Below are positions 33,671 to 46,500 of a stretch of DNA of 64,000 nucleotides, piece by piece. Source of the DNA: Galbula dea (Eukaryota; Chordata; Aves; Piciformes; Galbulidae); contig VWZX01001688.1 in the NCBI GenBank assembly GCA_013399015.1, forward strand, positions 4,676,220 through 4,740,219, read 5' to 3'. Each line of letters opens with the position of its first letter. Within the stretch, counting starts at the first letter, position 1. Made by a program: the position numbers and the translations under genes. The notes under the pieces are model-generated. The model was not told where the DNA came from and ran no database searches. It was given only the letters and a program-made list of their open reading frames with translations.

Positions 33671-36600
33671 AAGAAAACATAAAAAAACCCCCAAACCATA
33701 AAACAAAACCAGAAGCTGAAAGCCCACAGCAGTTCATAGCCATGAGAGTAACAAGCAGCAAGGGCAGTGCTGTAGCTCTCACTGCCCCACTGGGAGCCAC
33801 ATGTGCCTGATGATCTGGGGACACTATGGTTTACCCAGGGACAACTGCTGAAGTCAACCCCACAAGCTGCCTGCTGCACAGAGAGCTTGGCTCCTCTCAA
33901 CTCCTGAACACACAACAGCTTACAGCTGGCTTTTTTCTGCTGTTGTTTTATTATTATTATTATTGTTTTATTTTATGTTAAGGCAAAGAGCCAGTGCCTG
34001 GTCATCCTGCTGGTTTGCTTTCACAGTTCAACAATGGCTTTGCAAAGAGGTGAGCTATCAGTGCAGCACACAGCAGCAGGCTGTGTCCCACTGGCCACCC
34101 CAGGAGAGGGCATCCTGGCCCCTGGACATGCATGTCTCCACTAAGCCTCCCAGCTTCGAGGTCAGGGCAAAGGTACAGAGTGGCTCTTTCTAATCTTCAG
34201 CATGTCAAACCTTATTAGTTGATTTTATTAAATCTCTCTCCAAGCATCTATGAAGTAACTCAGTGTTGCTTTATCCCAAAATAGCAACTCCATATGAGCT
34301 TTTGGCAGCCAGCACAGAGGCTGAATGAGACCCTGGAGAGCCAGGTTAAGAAGCAAAGTGACAGTCCAACATGCTTATTCTTCTGACTTGCACAGTTTCT
34401 TCCCAGCCCCACCATGGCCTAGAAACCTCTTTTACCCTAGAAACTCTGCAAGCACCCCTATATTCCTCTGGCTGTCTCAAGCTCAAAACGGGGTTCAGGG
34501 CAAAGTTCTACTTACAAACAACTCCAGTCCTGGGAGAAGATCTGCATTTGGACCCATATGGTACAGCTGCAGGAACCTTCCACCAGCACAGACCTCAGAC
34601 TCTTCCAGTTACACCAGACCTTTTTTTCTCCTGTTAGAGACGAGCCATCTATCAGACAGAGGTACAAAGCCACTGAAACTGTTAATTGTTAAAAAGCATT
34701 TATCAGTAAATCCAGGACTGGAACTATAGTGATGGGTGGGTGGCAAATCTATTGTGAGCCATAAAATTTCCATGAGAGAACTTCTCAGAGGAAAGAGCAA
34801 GAGGAAATCAGAGTGTATTTTAAGTGTAATATAAATTCTTATCAGTGACTGTTTTGACACAGTTTTAACCTCTGGCTACAGAGGTAGACAACTTAAAAGA
34901 CATCTGGTAACACAATTTTTCAAAGGTAGAAGCTTATTGCATACATTCAAATGAGCTTGAAAAAAGCACAGGCACATCTGGTTTCATGAATCAGAGCTCA
35001 GGAAAAAATACCACATTTTCTGTTGCAGTGTTGCTGCTGGTACTGGTTTTGCCAGCTGTGAAGCTGAAGGTTACTATAAAGCAGAGCATCCTGATCTCTG
35101 AGGCTGGAGAGAGGGAGGGAGGAAAGGATGTGTAGATATTCTCCCCTAGGCTGAGTAGTCTGGAGCTGGACTGAGGGAATTCTTGCCTGGTCTTCACCTC
35201 CATTCCAGGTCCATGGTACCTCTTGCCTACCCAAGGGAGGCTTTGGATTTCTTACCACCAGTTTTTGGGGTGGAGCCACTGTGCAGTAGCCACCAGTTTG
35301 GCAAACCTGGAGCCACTGTATTTTCTGCTGCTGAGAAGCCCATAATCAACAGAAATAGGCCCAGAATATCACAAAATGCTTGTGCCTGCACTGTGTCAGT
35401 GCTTCTGCAGACCTGAGCACAGAGGGAGCTATGTTGCTTTCAGTTATTTTTTACTTTCAGTTAAATATCAGCAACAAATGATAACACAAATGTTTTGCTG
35501 TTCATCCACCAGCACAGCCCCAAGCTGCTGTAGCCTCTCTTCAGGTCTCAGGGTCCTTCCTCCCCCTCCCGTAAGATCTAACAAGCAATGGTAGTCCTGT
35601 GATACAGCAGGTCTGTGCTTTAGTCCTCAAATCATTCTTCCTCTTAATGTCAGGCCAGCAGCCTGGGTTGCTTTTCCTCATCTCAAGAATCACCTTTCTT
35701 CATCCACCCCCAGAATTAGTTATATCTTTTCCACAGAACTAAAACAGTCAGATTCAGCTCTGAGGCAAAAGATGCTCATTTGGCCCTGGATATGTCGAGA
35801 GAGTGGGTCACACACAAGAGCTAGAGCACAAAAAATCCTGGCTGTGTAAGTAAGGAGGAATTCTGCCAAAAAGGCCAGGGATTTTTTTCTGTAGTTGGCC
35901 CTTGGAGAATGCTTTCTTTGGGGAAAAAAAAAAATGTATAAAACATCCATCCCTTGCAAGCTTATGAAAGCATGGTCATGTGCCATGGAGGCTAATGGGC
36001 TTTCTCACTCCCCAGTAATGTCCCTCATCATAATTCCAATGGCAGGAATACACTTTGAGAAGTCCTCACTCCCTCTTTTTTGGGTTTTTTTTGTTTATTT
36101 GGTTTTTGGGTTGGCTTGTTGTTGTTGTTTTAAATAAACACATTAGATCCTTGAAAAAGCAGCCAGTATGAACTTTGAAAAGTTTCCCAGAGAGCTGCTG
36201 GAGGTGCTGAGCAGCTCCACAGAGAACCAGAAGGTTACTTTTCCACAGAGCCCATGCTTTGCCCTGCACAGAAGAACACACTTGGAGGGCAAAACTCCAC
36301 CTTTGATAGTGTGGAAAAAAAAAGGTCTATTCCAGTCTCAGCTAAGCAAGGAAGATATGAACTGTCCTCTTTTTTTCAGGCTAGTTCTGCTTCCCTCAAA
36401 CTTCTCTTACTGATGAGAAGTTATGCACATCACTCTCTAACCACTGTGCCCACACTAATGATGATGCTCCCAGAGATCTGCCATTTCAAAGGTGCTATTT
36501 TATGAGCACACTTAAATTACAGATGTAACCTTGGTCTTTCCTTCTTTATAGGGACAAACCTTTCAGCTGGAAAATCACATTCATCTCTAACAGTCTACCC

Positions 36601-38966
36601 TACCATGTGACTGAAAACCTCACCAAATTAAAGAAACTATGACTTGACTCCTGACCAGGCCTTGCCTGGAGAATTAACTGGAATCCTATTCACCAAGGTC
36701 CAGTTTTCTTCTATTGCATTTGGTGGGAATTCTCTCCAGCCACTGACTCCAGCAAAGGGAAACTCAGCCTCAGTTTCCAAGGTTGTCACTGATTTCCAGG
36801 CTTTGTGCTATCTGGAATTTTTCCTGTAGCCAGACTGGCTCTGTTCCAACAGCTGGGAATGAGCTTCCTGAGCCATCCTCTCTCTTATCACTCACTGCCT
36901 TAAACAAGTTTGACCTTTTGATAGATTTGAACTTTGGACAGCATTAAAACACTTATTCTAGCAGATGAGGTCAGTCACTTAGCTTTCTGCTTTGTGTAAT
37001 AAGCAGTTAATGCTACAGCAGTTTTAAGTCATGACACATTCCCAACCATGAGGACAGGGGAAGAAAAAAAAGAAACCAACAACTCACCAGAGGTTGTCCT
37101 CTGACACTGGGCTGGGTCAGGCTTGACTCTTGCACAGTTTCAGCTTTCAGCTCCTGCCTAGTGGTTACTTCTGATTGAACACATTTCAAAGAAAAGAAAC
37201 CTTTCAAATAATATAGAAAAAGTTCTCATCCCTAGATCTGCCTTCTTGAAGCCATCTCTGGACTATGGAAGATATCTCTTGAAAAGGGTGGTTTGGTCAC
37301 TGCTGACCTTGAGTACAGGTATTTAATAATGACAAAAATGACAAAAGCCTCAGGACAAAGAGAAGTTTTCCATGGCATTTAAAATAGACTTGGAAGGAAA
37401 GAGATTTTTGTCTAAACAAATAAACATATTCCTCAAGCTGTCACAGGCCAGAATTTCTAAGATCAAGCTATACATCAGACTTGGAAAGAAAAAGAAAATC
37501 AACTGGAAATGGATTACAAAGAACAAGCTGAAAGAAATGCAGAAACCAACCACACAGGAAAAACCACACAGGAGTGAACCCAAATCTTTTCATGGTGGCA
37601 AAGGTATTTTATGTTAACCTGTAGAGGAATTTATTATTTTAATAATGCAGGAGTTTTTTTCTGCCATCTCTGCAGGATTCAATACAGACAAATAAAAGTT
37701 CTGTAAGTGTCTTCATTGCTCTCAGTTTTAAATAAAGTGCCCACACTAATGGGCACTTCTTTGAGCCATCTGACACCCAGGTGTGATGATGGGTCATTTC
37801 TTATCCCTGATTGGAGAGGAATGGTCATGAGTTTAAAAGATCTGACAATCTTCACATATTTAGTTATGTTTGGAAAATTTACAAAAGGCAATCTTAGTTG
37901 TAGAAAGGAAATATATATATAAACCTAAGCACTAAGTAACAGTTTTTCTTCACTGGTTTCCACTCTGTGAAACTATGCAGTCACAGCACCCCTTGTCTGT
38001 CAGTGTGTCACTGCTGTAAAAGGTCATGGCTAGGACTGTGAAGTGAGAGCTCAGATTCTTAGGGCATAGCCAAGAAGAAAGCACCTGGATATAATCACTT
38101 CTGGGGATGGTGTGGCCACAGTCTGGGTAGATGAGTCAATGCATCTTCTGTCAGGTGAAGCTCTTTTCTGTAGATGGATTTTTAGGTGCAATGAACTCCA
38201 GTGGAGGGAAGCCCAGCATTGCTCAGCTGGTGAATGGGCATCGCTGGGTGCTCCATCCTCACTGTGTGCTTGCTGCATGGCCCTGCTGAGTAGAAGGGAA
38301 GATCAGAGACAGCCACCTCAACAGTGTCCCCTCCAGCAAGATGCGCTGCCCAGAGTCTCCCAAGGACACAGCTGAAGCAGCCAGGCCCAGCACACAACTT
38401 GCAGAGGCAGGAGCCTGCAGTGACAACCCAAGCGAAGCTTATGCCACATTACTGCTCCCTGGGGGCTGCTCTCAGAAGTACTAGTACATAGCAAAGCCAC
38501 TTCAAACTAGAGAGCAGCAGTTGTCTCCAGCTTGCAAACTCTACAAGATTTTTCATATATTCGCAAAAACTCTTAACCACTGCCAGAAGACTTGCTAATC
38601 TTGGTTATCTCTTGGTGTTTCTTTAGAAGAGATCCACTTAGCCCCAGAGGTCTGCAAACGACAAGCTCCTTTATCTTCTGCCAACTCTAGTAAAGCATCT
38701 GGTATTACTTGCCCCAAACATATTATTTCTTCAGGGGATAATGACTAAATCTTGAGTCTGATGGGTCTGAAGGTTGGGGTAGAGGAGACAGGGAAGGATG
38801 CTGTGCACCTCCCAGGGGGGCAGTGCCACAGCATGGTGCTCTCTGCAAGGTATCCTCCAGCTCTTTCAGGAAGAATACAGCCATGCCAGACCGACTACAT
38901 ATGAGTGCAGAGGGAGAGAGGAAGGCAGGAGAGAAAGAATGGCACTTTTCAAAGCTCATCATTTGA
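33671..38966. other. Unique noncoding DNA with simple tracts
   Basis: Contains (TTA)n at 33946-33962, a T/G-rich tract at 36078-36132, and an 8-bp inverted repeat AAGTGCCC/GGGCACTT at 37735-37758 with an 8-base loop. A Lys-rich 81-codon plus frame (37372-37617) reads into a possible splice donor (AAAGGTATTT), but its upstream side lacks a credible acceptor, so no exon is called. Confidence 0.5.
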
Positions 38967-38992
38967 ACACACACACACACACACAAAAAAAA
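38967..38992 (+). repeat. (AC)9 microsatellite plus A-run
   Basis: Nine AC repeats at 38967-38984 followed by eight A. Likely polymorphic. Confidence 0.95.
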
Positions 38993-40269
38993 CCTGCAGG
39001 AGCCACTTGCAGGGCCCTGAACACCTGCCAGCAGAGAGAGGAGGAAAAAAAATTATTTTAAAAACAAGCACACAAACATGAGTGCCTATAAATTTTACAC
39101 AGCAACACTCTGTTCTTTGGACTGTCTCCTCACTTTTGGAAAGTTAAATAAGGCTAGTATTTTGTAAAATACTAATTAAAGTAAGCATTATACTAGGTCA
39201 CATGAATCATTTTGTTTTATATTTGCAAGTGTCGCCATGGTGAGGAGTTGCACCTAGCTACAGAGTATTAGTTATATCTAGTAGGCAACTGCTCAGCCAT
39301 TGCTACTGGCTTCCCAAACTATAAACCTGTCATCTGGACTGTGACAGCTCAGAGATCATAAAACAAGGCTTACAAGTCAACATCACTATTTGAAGTTAAT
39401 CCATGGCTCATGTCAGCTGTAAAAGTTCATGTCACAAATACAAAAATATCTGCAATGGGAAAGTATCAACTGCTAAATATGCACACAGACTGAGATAAAA
39501 CAGAAGTGAAGATAGGGCCTTTCACAGACACCCAAGGCAATAAATCAGCAGGAAAGTGACTAGGATATACTGTAAAGCGTGAAAGATCTAATGATCACAA
39601 GAAAAGAACAAGAAAATAATTTGAAAGTTTAGTAACATGCTCTCAAGAAATTCTATACACCTTAGTTTCAAGGCTTATCTCTAGGTCATTAGGGAAAGTT
39701 ATGCAGTCATTTTACTGATTATGTGTTTTGGAAAGAGATTTGGGGAATGTGCTCCTACATGCACAGACATCTAGTGGTCTCATACAAATATCCAGTGTTC
39801 TATTAAAAAGTCTCAAGTCTAGCAAAAATGGCACTAGTTGAACTTTTATAGCAAATTTGGATTCAAATACAAGATGTTTAACTTCCCAAATGTGAGTGAG
39901 TCTGGGGAGACGATCCATTTACCATGCAATCACTGCCACTCGGTAGCCAAAGCATTTTGTACAAAGCTCCTCATGTGGCCACTTGGACACTTATTTGAAC
40001 CTTTCTCTATTAAACCAGTCACATAAAGAACAACTTAAAATTGCTGAGCACAACATCTGGATCAGACAGCCAAAGGCTATTTCATCAGGTTGGTTTCTCC
40101 ATGGCTTGTGTTGTGAGAAGGTTTTTGGTACTCTCCCATGCTCTGTCAGGACTGCAGTAATGAGATCGAGCTGTTCCCCAGCACCAAGCATCCACCCAGA
40201 TGAACCAGCCAGGCAAAGTGAACCTCACACATCTCTCCTCCTCCCTGCTCTCAGCTCACTGATTATCTC
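38993..40269. other. Unique noncoding DNA
   Basis: No gene recognised. A perfect palindrome TAGTATTTT-GT-AAAATACTA lies at 39155-39174. Confidence 0.5.
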
Positions 40270-40500
40270 AGCTCATCAGTGTTTTGGATGACCGAATAAA
40301 CAGGATTATCCTTTCCGAGTGCCTGTTAAGTCAAAACTGTATGGCGATCCTATTAGTGGATTGCAATAGTGGGAGTATGTCCAAGCAGGAGATTAGCTTT
40401 TGCTTGCTCTATGGAGCTGAAAACAGTACCGGGAAATTTTTAATCTCCATGAAGGGGACACTAGAGCTCAGAGAAAGAAAATCAAATTAATTTTTATTAT
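40270..40500. promoter_or_regulatory. Candidate conserved regulatory element
   Basis: The segment has evenly complex sequence without simple repeats. It contains a GGATTA (Otx/Pitx-type K50 homeodomain) site at 40303-40308, further TAAT cores near 40488, and retained CpGs (ACCGAATAA, TTCCGAGTG, GGCGATCC, TACCGGG). A short 68-codon frame covers part of it but is not recognisable. The call rests on texture and motifs only. Confidence 0.25.
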
Positions 40501-43500
40501 CTATTTCAATCAGCTGCCTAGCTCCAAAAAATTATCCCAATTGACAAAGTCATAACCTTCTGTCATTGATGTAGTGGTACTGGATTTGGGATGCCAGTGA
40601 AAAACATCTTACATGCGTAGCCTTTTTCAGCCAAACTGATCCCAGAATGCTTTACAATTGCTGCATGCAAATGGCACGTGGGATTAGCAGCACTTTAGAG
40701 TGGCCTGTCACTGTTCCCACTGAGGTTAGCAAGAACAGAAGTGGGCCTTGCTGTTGAGTTAAATGTGAACCAGGCTGGAACATGGCCAAGACACGGAGAT
40801 CAAGACTCGCATTCATTTGGAAGCTGCTGGCACAATGGTTCTGTTGATAAGGACTTTGCCTTTACATCTTGTCCAAAACAATGCAACAGGCTACAATGGG
40901 GCATAAAATGATGCCATTTTAAAGATGGTGGGAATTCATCATGATTTATTTTTCAAGCACTCAAAGTTAAAAATATTGAAAGGACAAGCAAAGGAGGAAA
41001 TACCCATATCTAAGTTAAAATCTTCTTAAATAAATGATCTAGATTTTAACACAGAGTAACATGCAAGCCAAGCCAGCCAGCTCCAAACTCTTCTACATAC
41101 ATACATGCAAAAACCCCGTTCCTTCATAAGAAGCTTTGAAGAGCATAATTAAGCATGAAAGTTGCCACAGATTAAATTATACATCTAGTAAAAAAAGTCA
41201 TTAGCCCAACAAATGGGCTGTTAATGATTTCAGGTTTGCCTAAGAACATACGCTAATAAACTGGTGATTTAAGTAGTAATTCTGGGATGCTGCTGTTAAA
41301 GGCTGGCAGCTCATTGTCACAGCACTCACCCACTGCAGAAAAAATAAAACCAGTGAAAAAAACCACACCATATTTGGGCCATAGAAACAATCAAAGTTTT
41401 GGGCAGGTGAAACCCCTACTCTGAGGCACTGTGAACTCCAACATTTATCCATACACCTGATTTCACTTTGCTGGGATTGCAAAACACAGGAATCCCCAAG
41501 TCCAAGCAGCACCAAGCAGATTAGCTAGGAGAGCCCGTTCCAAGGCAAGAGAATATCCATGGATGTGTCTTTGCACAGACCACACCCAGGAGCACCCATG
41601 TCACAAGTGCCTCCTTGTCTACTTGAAAGTCACTGCTGGTACCCGCTTGGGACACCTCCCTGCTGTTCCTGACCTTGGAAACAGCTACCTTTCTCCTCTG
41701 AGGCCACACTTTGGTGACCCTAGCAGGCATTTATATGGAAAGTAACACCACAAAAGTGTGCTTGACAGCTTCCTTCGGACATTTTTTAGCAACTGGTAAT
41801 AAAAGGAAAGAAAACAACAGGCCCTTTGGTCAGCCAGCTCTCTCCAAAGCACCCATACTTATTTTTCTGGTCACACTTGGAAGAGTTGAGGATGTGGGAA
41901 CCAAAACTTGCATAAAATAGTCCTCTCCAAGGCTGCAGAAGCAGGGAGGATGACACCTATCCCCTGTTTCCAGGACTGCAGGATACACAAGAGCTTACAT
42001 GGTTATTAGTTACTTATACTGAGCAAATGTTTTGAAATGAAACACAAGCATGGGCATAAACCTCACCTCTATACAAGCAATGGACTTTTGACAGTGAAAT
42101 TTCAGACAAGTAAAATACTTCTTCTCTGACACAAATACAGTGCACTGGGTAACATTATAGGTCCAAAGAACTAGATGAATGAAACATAGTTTTTCAAAGG
42201 ACACAATTAGTCAGTAGTTCAAAACAGAGAAGGGAAGCAATCCAGTAAATTGAAGAAAAGACTTGTTCATCCCTCAACCAGTATCTTCACCAGCAGGCTC
42301 AGCAAAGCTAATTTGCCAATTTTCAGACAATTTGTCTTTACCATGAGCAAGGGAGCATGAGTTCCCAAAACTTTGAAAGAAAAAAATACTTATCCTTGTA
42401 CATAATGCAATTCACAGAATAGTCCAAAACCAGAGAGGGACTCCAAGGATACAGCATGGCCTACGGTGTGCAGAATTCACATCAGTGGCAAGGGTTGGCT
42501 GGGGATGCCCAGGGAGCCCAGTACACCTTCCCCGGCAGCTGGTGAACAGCCACCCTGGGAGGGCTCTGCTGGCCCTTCCTCATCAAGTGACCTGCTTCTC
42601 TCCTCTCTTGGGCTGATTTCTCCTCATCACTCGCTTCCTGTGGTGAAACGTGAGTGAAGAAACTGTATTTCGTCACAGCAGCCCTGAGCCGTGCCTGGCA
42701 CTTTGCTGTTTGCTCCCCTGAGAGCTGCTCATGGTTTGATCTGACAAAGCTCTCACACTTACAAGTGGGATATACACAGCACTTTCCAGGAAGGTCTAAG
42801 AGCAAAATGAGAGATTTGGTTTAAGGAAGCTTTTCCTTGGGTATTTTTCAATGCTTTTAGCTAATCAGTAGTTCCAATGATATATGCATTTTTTAACAAA
42901 AAGACAGAGTATTTTCCTCCTTAAGTGTTCTTGTGATGTCCAAAATTTAAATTTTCATATAAGAATAAAAAGATTAAACTAAATCCTTTTCAAAAGAGGC
43001 AATGGCAAAGCCTCACACTGACTGTAGTTACCAAAGGGACAAGACACCCATGTGCAAACTTTGGAAGTCAGATTTCCTGGAATCTATTTACCAAATACTA
43101 CGAAGAGTTCACAGTTTGTTCTCCTTTTCTACATTCCTTAGAGTAACCTTTACAGCACAACCTGACATGGTTTTGTTGAACTGTTTTTTTTAAATCTACA
43201 TTAATCATATGTATGGTTCCCAATTCTTTACATAAATGCTGTATTTTTTTTCTTATTATTCCTACAAAAAGAATATGACTTAATTTCAGCAGCAGTTGCA
43301 TGGACTTCAGATTAAATATAGCAGTCACTGACTTTCCCTGAGACTCAGACACTTCTGAAAATAAGCTTTTTGGCACCCAGTGAGGAACACACTGAACATC
43401 TCCTTTAGTTACAAGCTCTCAAAATAAAAAGAACTTATGAAGTTCTTACATGTATCTATAAGAATTTGATCTGAGATCTTATTTAACTCTCCTTATAAAT

Positions 43501-46500
43501 AATCAGGGCTGGCCCGGCTCTCACTGAAATCAGAATGTCTTCAGTGCAATCAGTGGTGGCATCAGAGTGTACAACTGGACAAATAAGGCAATGATTAAAC
43601 ATAAGAATAAAATTATTCCTTTTAAACAGCCTCATTTGTATTTGTAGGGTTGTACAATAAAGGTGATTTAAAAGACCTGCACTAGATCCTGCATGCTACC
43701 AACTCTGAACTTCTCCAGAACACAGAGCTCTGCCCCTCAGTCACAGTTCTTAATATTTAAAATGACCTTTCCAAATTTATTTTGGTTTTAATATGCTAAA
43801 AAATCTTTCCCACTGAAGTGGGTAGATTTTCCAGTGAACTCCAGCACTTAACCCTGCAGCATTTTACTATTTTGAGATTAAAGCTTGAGTTTCAACATTT
43901 GTCCTGAGGAACAAATATCTGCATGAAGTTATGATGACGTTGTACTGAGCCTCAGAGTCATCCTGGAATGAAAACCAATCCAACCAACAATATTTGGCTC
44001 TGGATAGAAATTTTCCCAGGAGTTCAGGAGTAATTGCCTGTCTTCTGCAAAGGCTACAAATAATCCTGAGTCTCAGCTCCTGTGCATGGCTCCTGAAGCT
44101 GACATTTGTATAATCTGTCAAAATTCAATATTCTGTCATGAATAGTTTATATTATACCTTTTCCAACTCTATTTTCTTCCAAAGGTGACTTTCTGAAGAA
44201 GGCTAATCCTGAAACCTTTTTACCTCCGAATAGGTAAACATGCCCAAGTACAGATGGAAGCAGACTTTGTGAGGTCTTCAACATTTATCTTCTTCACAAG
44301 AAACTACAATATCCATGCATTCTTTCTTATTAAAAGCTTTTTGCTTTGTTATTAAAAAAACAAAACAAAAAACCCCAAGAACAAACCCCACAAAATATCA
44401 GGAGTGTTTTATTACCATAGCTGACCACAAGATGGAAATCCTTTTCCATAAGATGTCTTCTGATTAGGAAAGATACTAATTAAAAAAAAACAAACACCCC
44501 CCCTAAAAACCCAACCCAAACCCCAGCATTTTTCCAGGAAAGTGTTTTAAAAGAAGTAAAGCAGGGTTTCTCATCCCATCAGCAACCTGTTTGGCAGGCC
44601 TCATTCATTCTGTGTTCTTTGTTCAGCCAGGAAAAATATTAGAAGGTACTTCCAAAAAGATGGAGAAGCTCCTGGACCTGCTCCTTTGCTGCCTGTTCCA
44701 TCTGGCACCATGGCAGCAGGAGCCAAAGGGAAGGTGGGAGGTCTGCTCCCCGCCTTACCTACCTTACCCAGGACAAGCACAAACACAGGCCCAAGAGGGG
44801 TTTTATCCCCAGACACCTTAGAAAAATTGTTAAGATCCTCTTACCCATGTGGATAGCCAAGATGTCACCTATATCATTTATCTAACAGAAGTTTAATTTT
44901 AATTTGATCAAACCCCAAGCCTTTTCCTGAGACCTTTTTCCTTTCCCAAGAAGCTCATTCTCACTCAGAAATCACTGGGATGGATCTCTGTAACTGGCTC
45001 TAGTTGTACACCAGCAGCTCAGGTACACCAAGCAGAGAAAAGCACCATTGACCTGTGTCCACTGTTCAATTTGGAAATGCAAAGAATAAAGCAAACTCTT
45101 CCCTCATATCATTACAGGCAGTTTTTTAGAGTTAAAAAGCCTCTGAAGGAACAGTTCCAGCCACCCAAAGCCTGGGATGGCTGAGCTCAGGGAGTTCAGT
45201 GGGATTTTGTCTAACCTGCTCCACTGTGTAACCCTGCACAAACAAAACCACTGATCTGGGATCTAAATGCTAAATGTCATTTATTTTTGTTATGGCTTAT
45301 TTACAAAAATGTGCAGAGACTTGCAGTGGGATGCCACCAGGCATAAACAGAACTGAAAGGCCATTCCTGTCCCCGGGAGGAGAAGCAGGAGCTGAGGTAG
45401 TGAACAGGGCAGTGGGTAGGAGACATGTCCCTTTCTCACCTCCAACACAGCACAGTCTGCAGCATCTTCTGCAGCCCAGGGGGGAGGGCTGGCTGTGGGG
45501 ACCCTCACTCACTCTGCCAGATGCTTCATCTGGCCAAGCTCACTCCATCTTGCTTTTGACAAACTACTACTATGAAAGAAATGAAAGAATAGCTTCTCGG
45601 GTTTTAATTATCTGATTGAGTTTTCCACCCTAAATCTAATTGAGACAGCAAAGTAAGGAGCTACATTTAAAGGCAGACAATACATTTGCATCTGTTTTGC
45701 TGATTGTAGTGGTTGCACATTTTACTTTAAACATCAATGGGTTGCAACTGTTATTCAAATAATATGGAAATTGCTACTTCATACTGAAATTTCCCTTAAG
45801 CAACAAAGGAAAGGATTACCACATGGCTCTGTGTTGTTTCTTTTCTCTTCTTTTTATTTTAATAAAACACAGTGGCAGTGGAAAACTCTTTGATGGTTCA
45901 TGAACAACACCTGTATCTTCTAATATTTTATTCATACCAAGCTACAGAATATTTGAATCCTATTGTGTAACCATCAGGACAACAATTTCTAACCCAATAT
46001 CTTTCTTTATCTGAAACACTGAATTAACTTCATTTTCACAAAACCTCTTCACCACAAAAGTATACAAACAATCTACATGGATCATTATGCAAGGAAATTA
46101 AGGTACCAGCAACAAGTTGTAATTATTTTCAGATTTAGATGAAGCTAATCAACCAGATGTCTTCATAGTGTCTTTTTCACACATAACCAAGAAGTATCTC
46201 TCATGTGCTCAGTCCCACTCAAGACTGACTCCTACCCTTTTCCAGCAGTATATAGCAGAGTGATTGCAAATCAGAATCAGACGACAGTCAAACCACAGTG
46301 TGAGTTTTTCCCACTGAAGCTCTCATAATTGAAACTGGTTGCATTCCAACAATTTTCAGGGTTGATCCTTTAATCCCTGTTCAGCTCCTCACCTTTATAT
46401 GCAATCCTAGAGATAGCAAGTTTTTAGTGAATTTAAATGGTAAACTCCACTCTGGGCAGTAGAGGTAAAAGGTGTAAGGGACATATAAAGATAGTTTTAC

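Noticed and set aside
37372..37617. Lys-rich 81-codon frame reaching a GT donor-like site, possible exon
   Set aside because: The upstream AG has no polypyrimidine tract and the peptide has no recognisable domain. Composition follows local A-richness.
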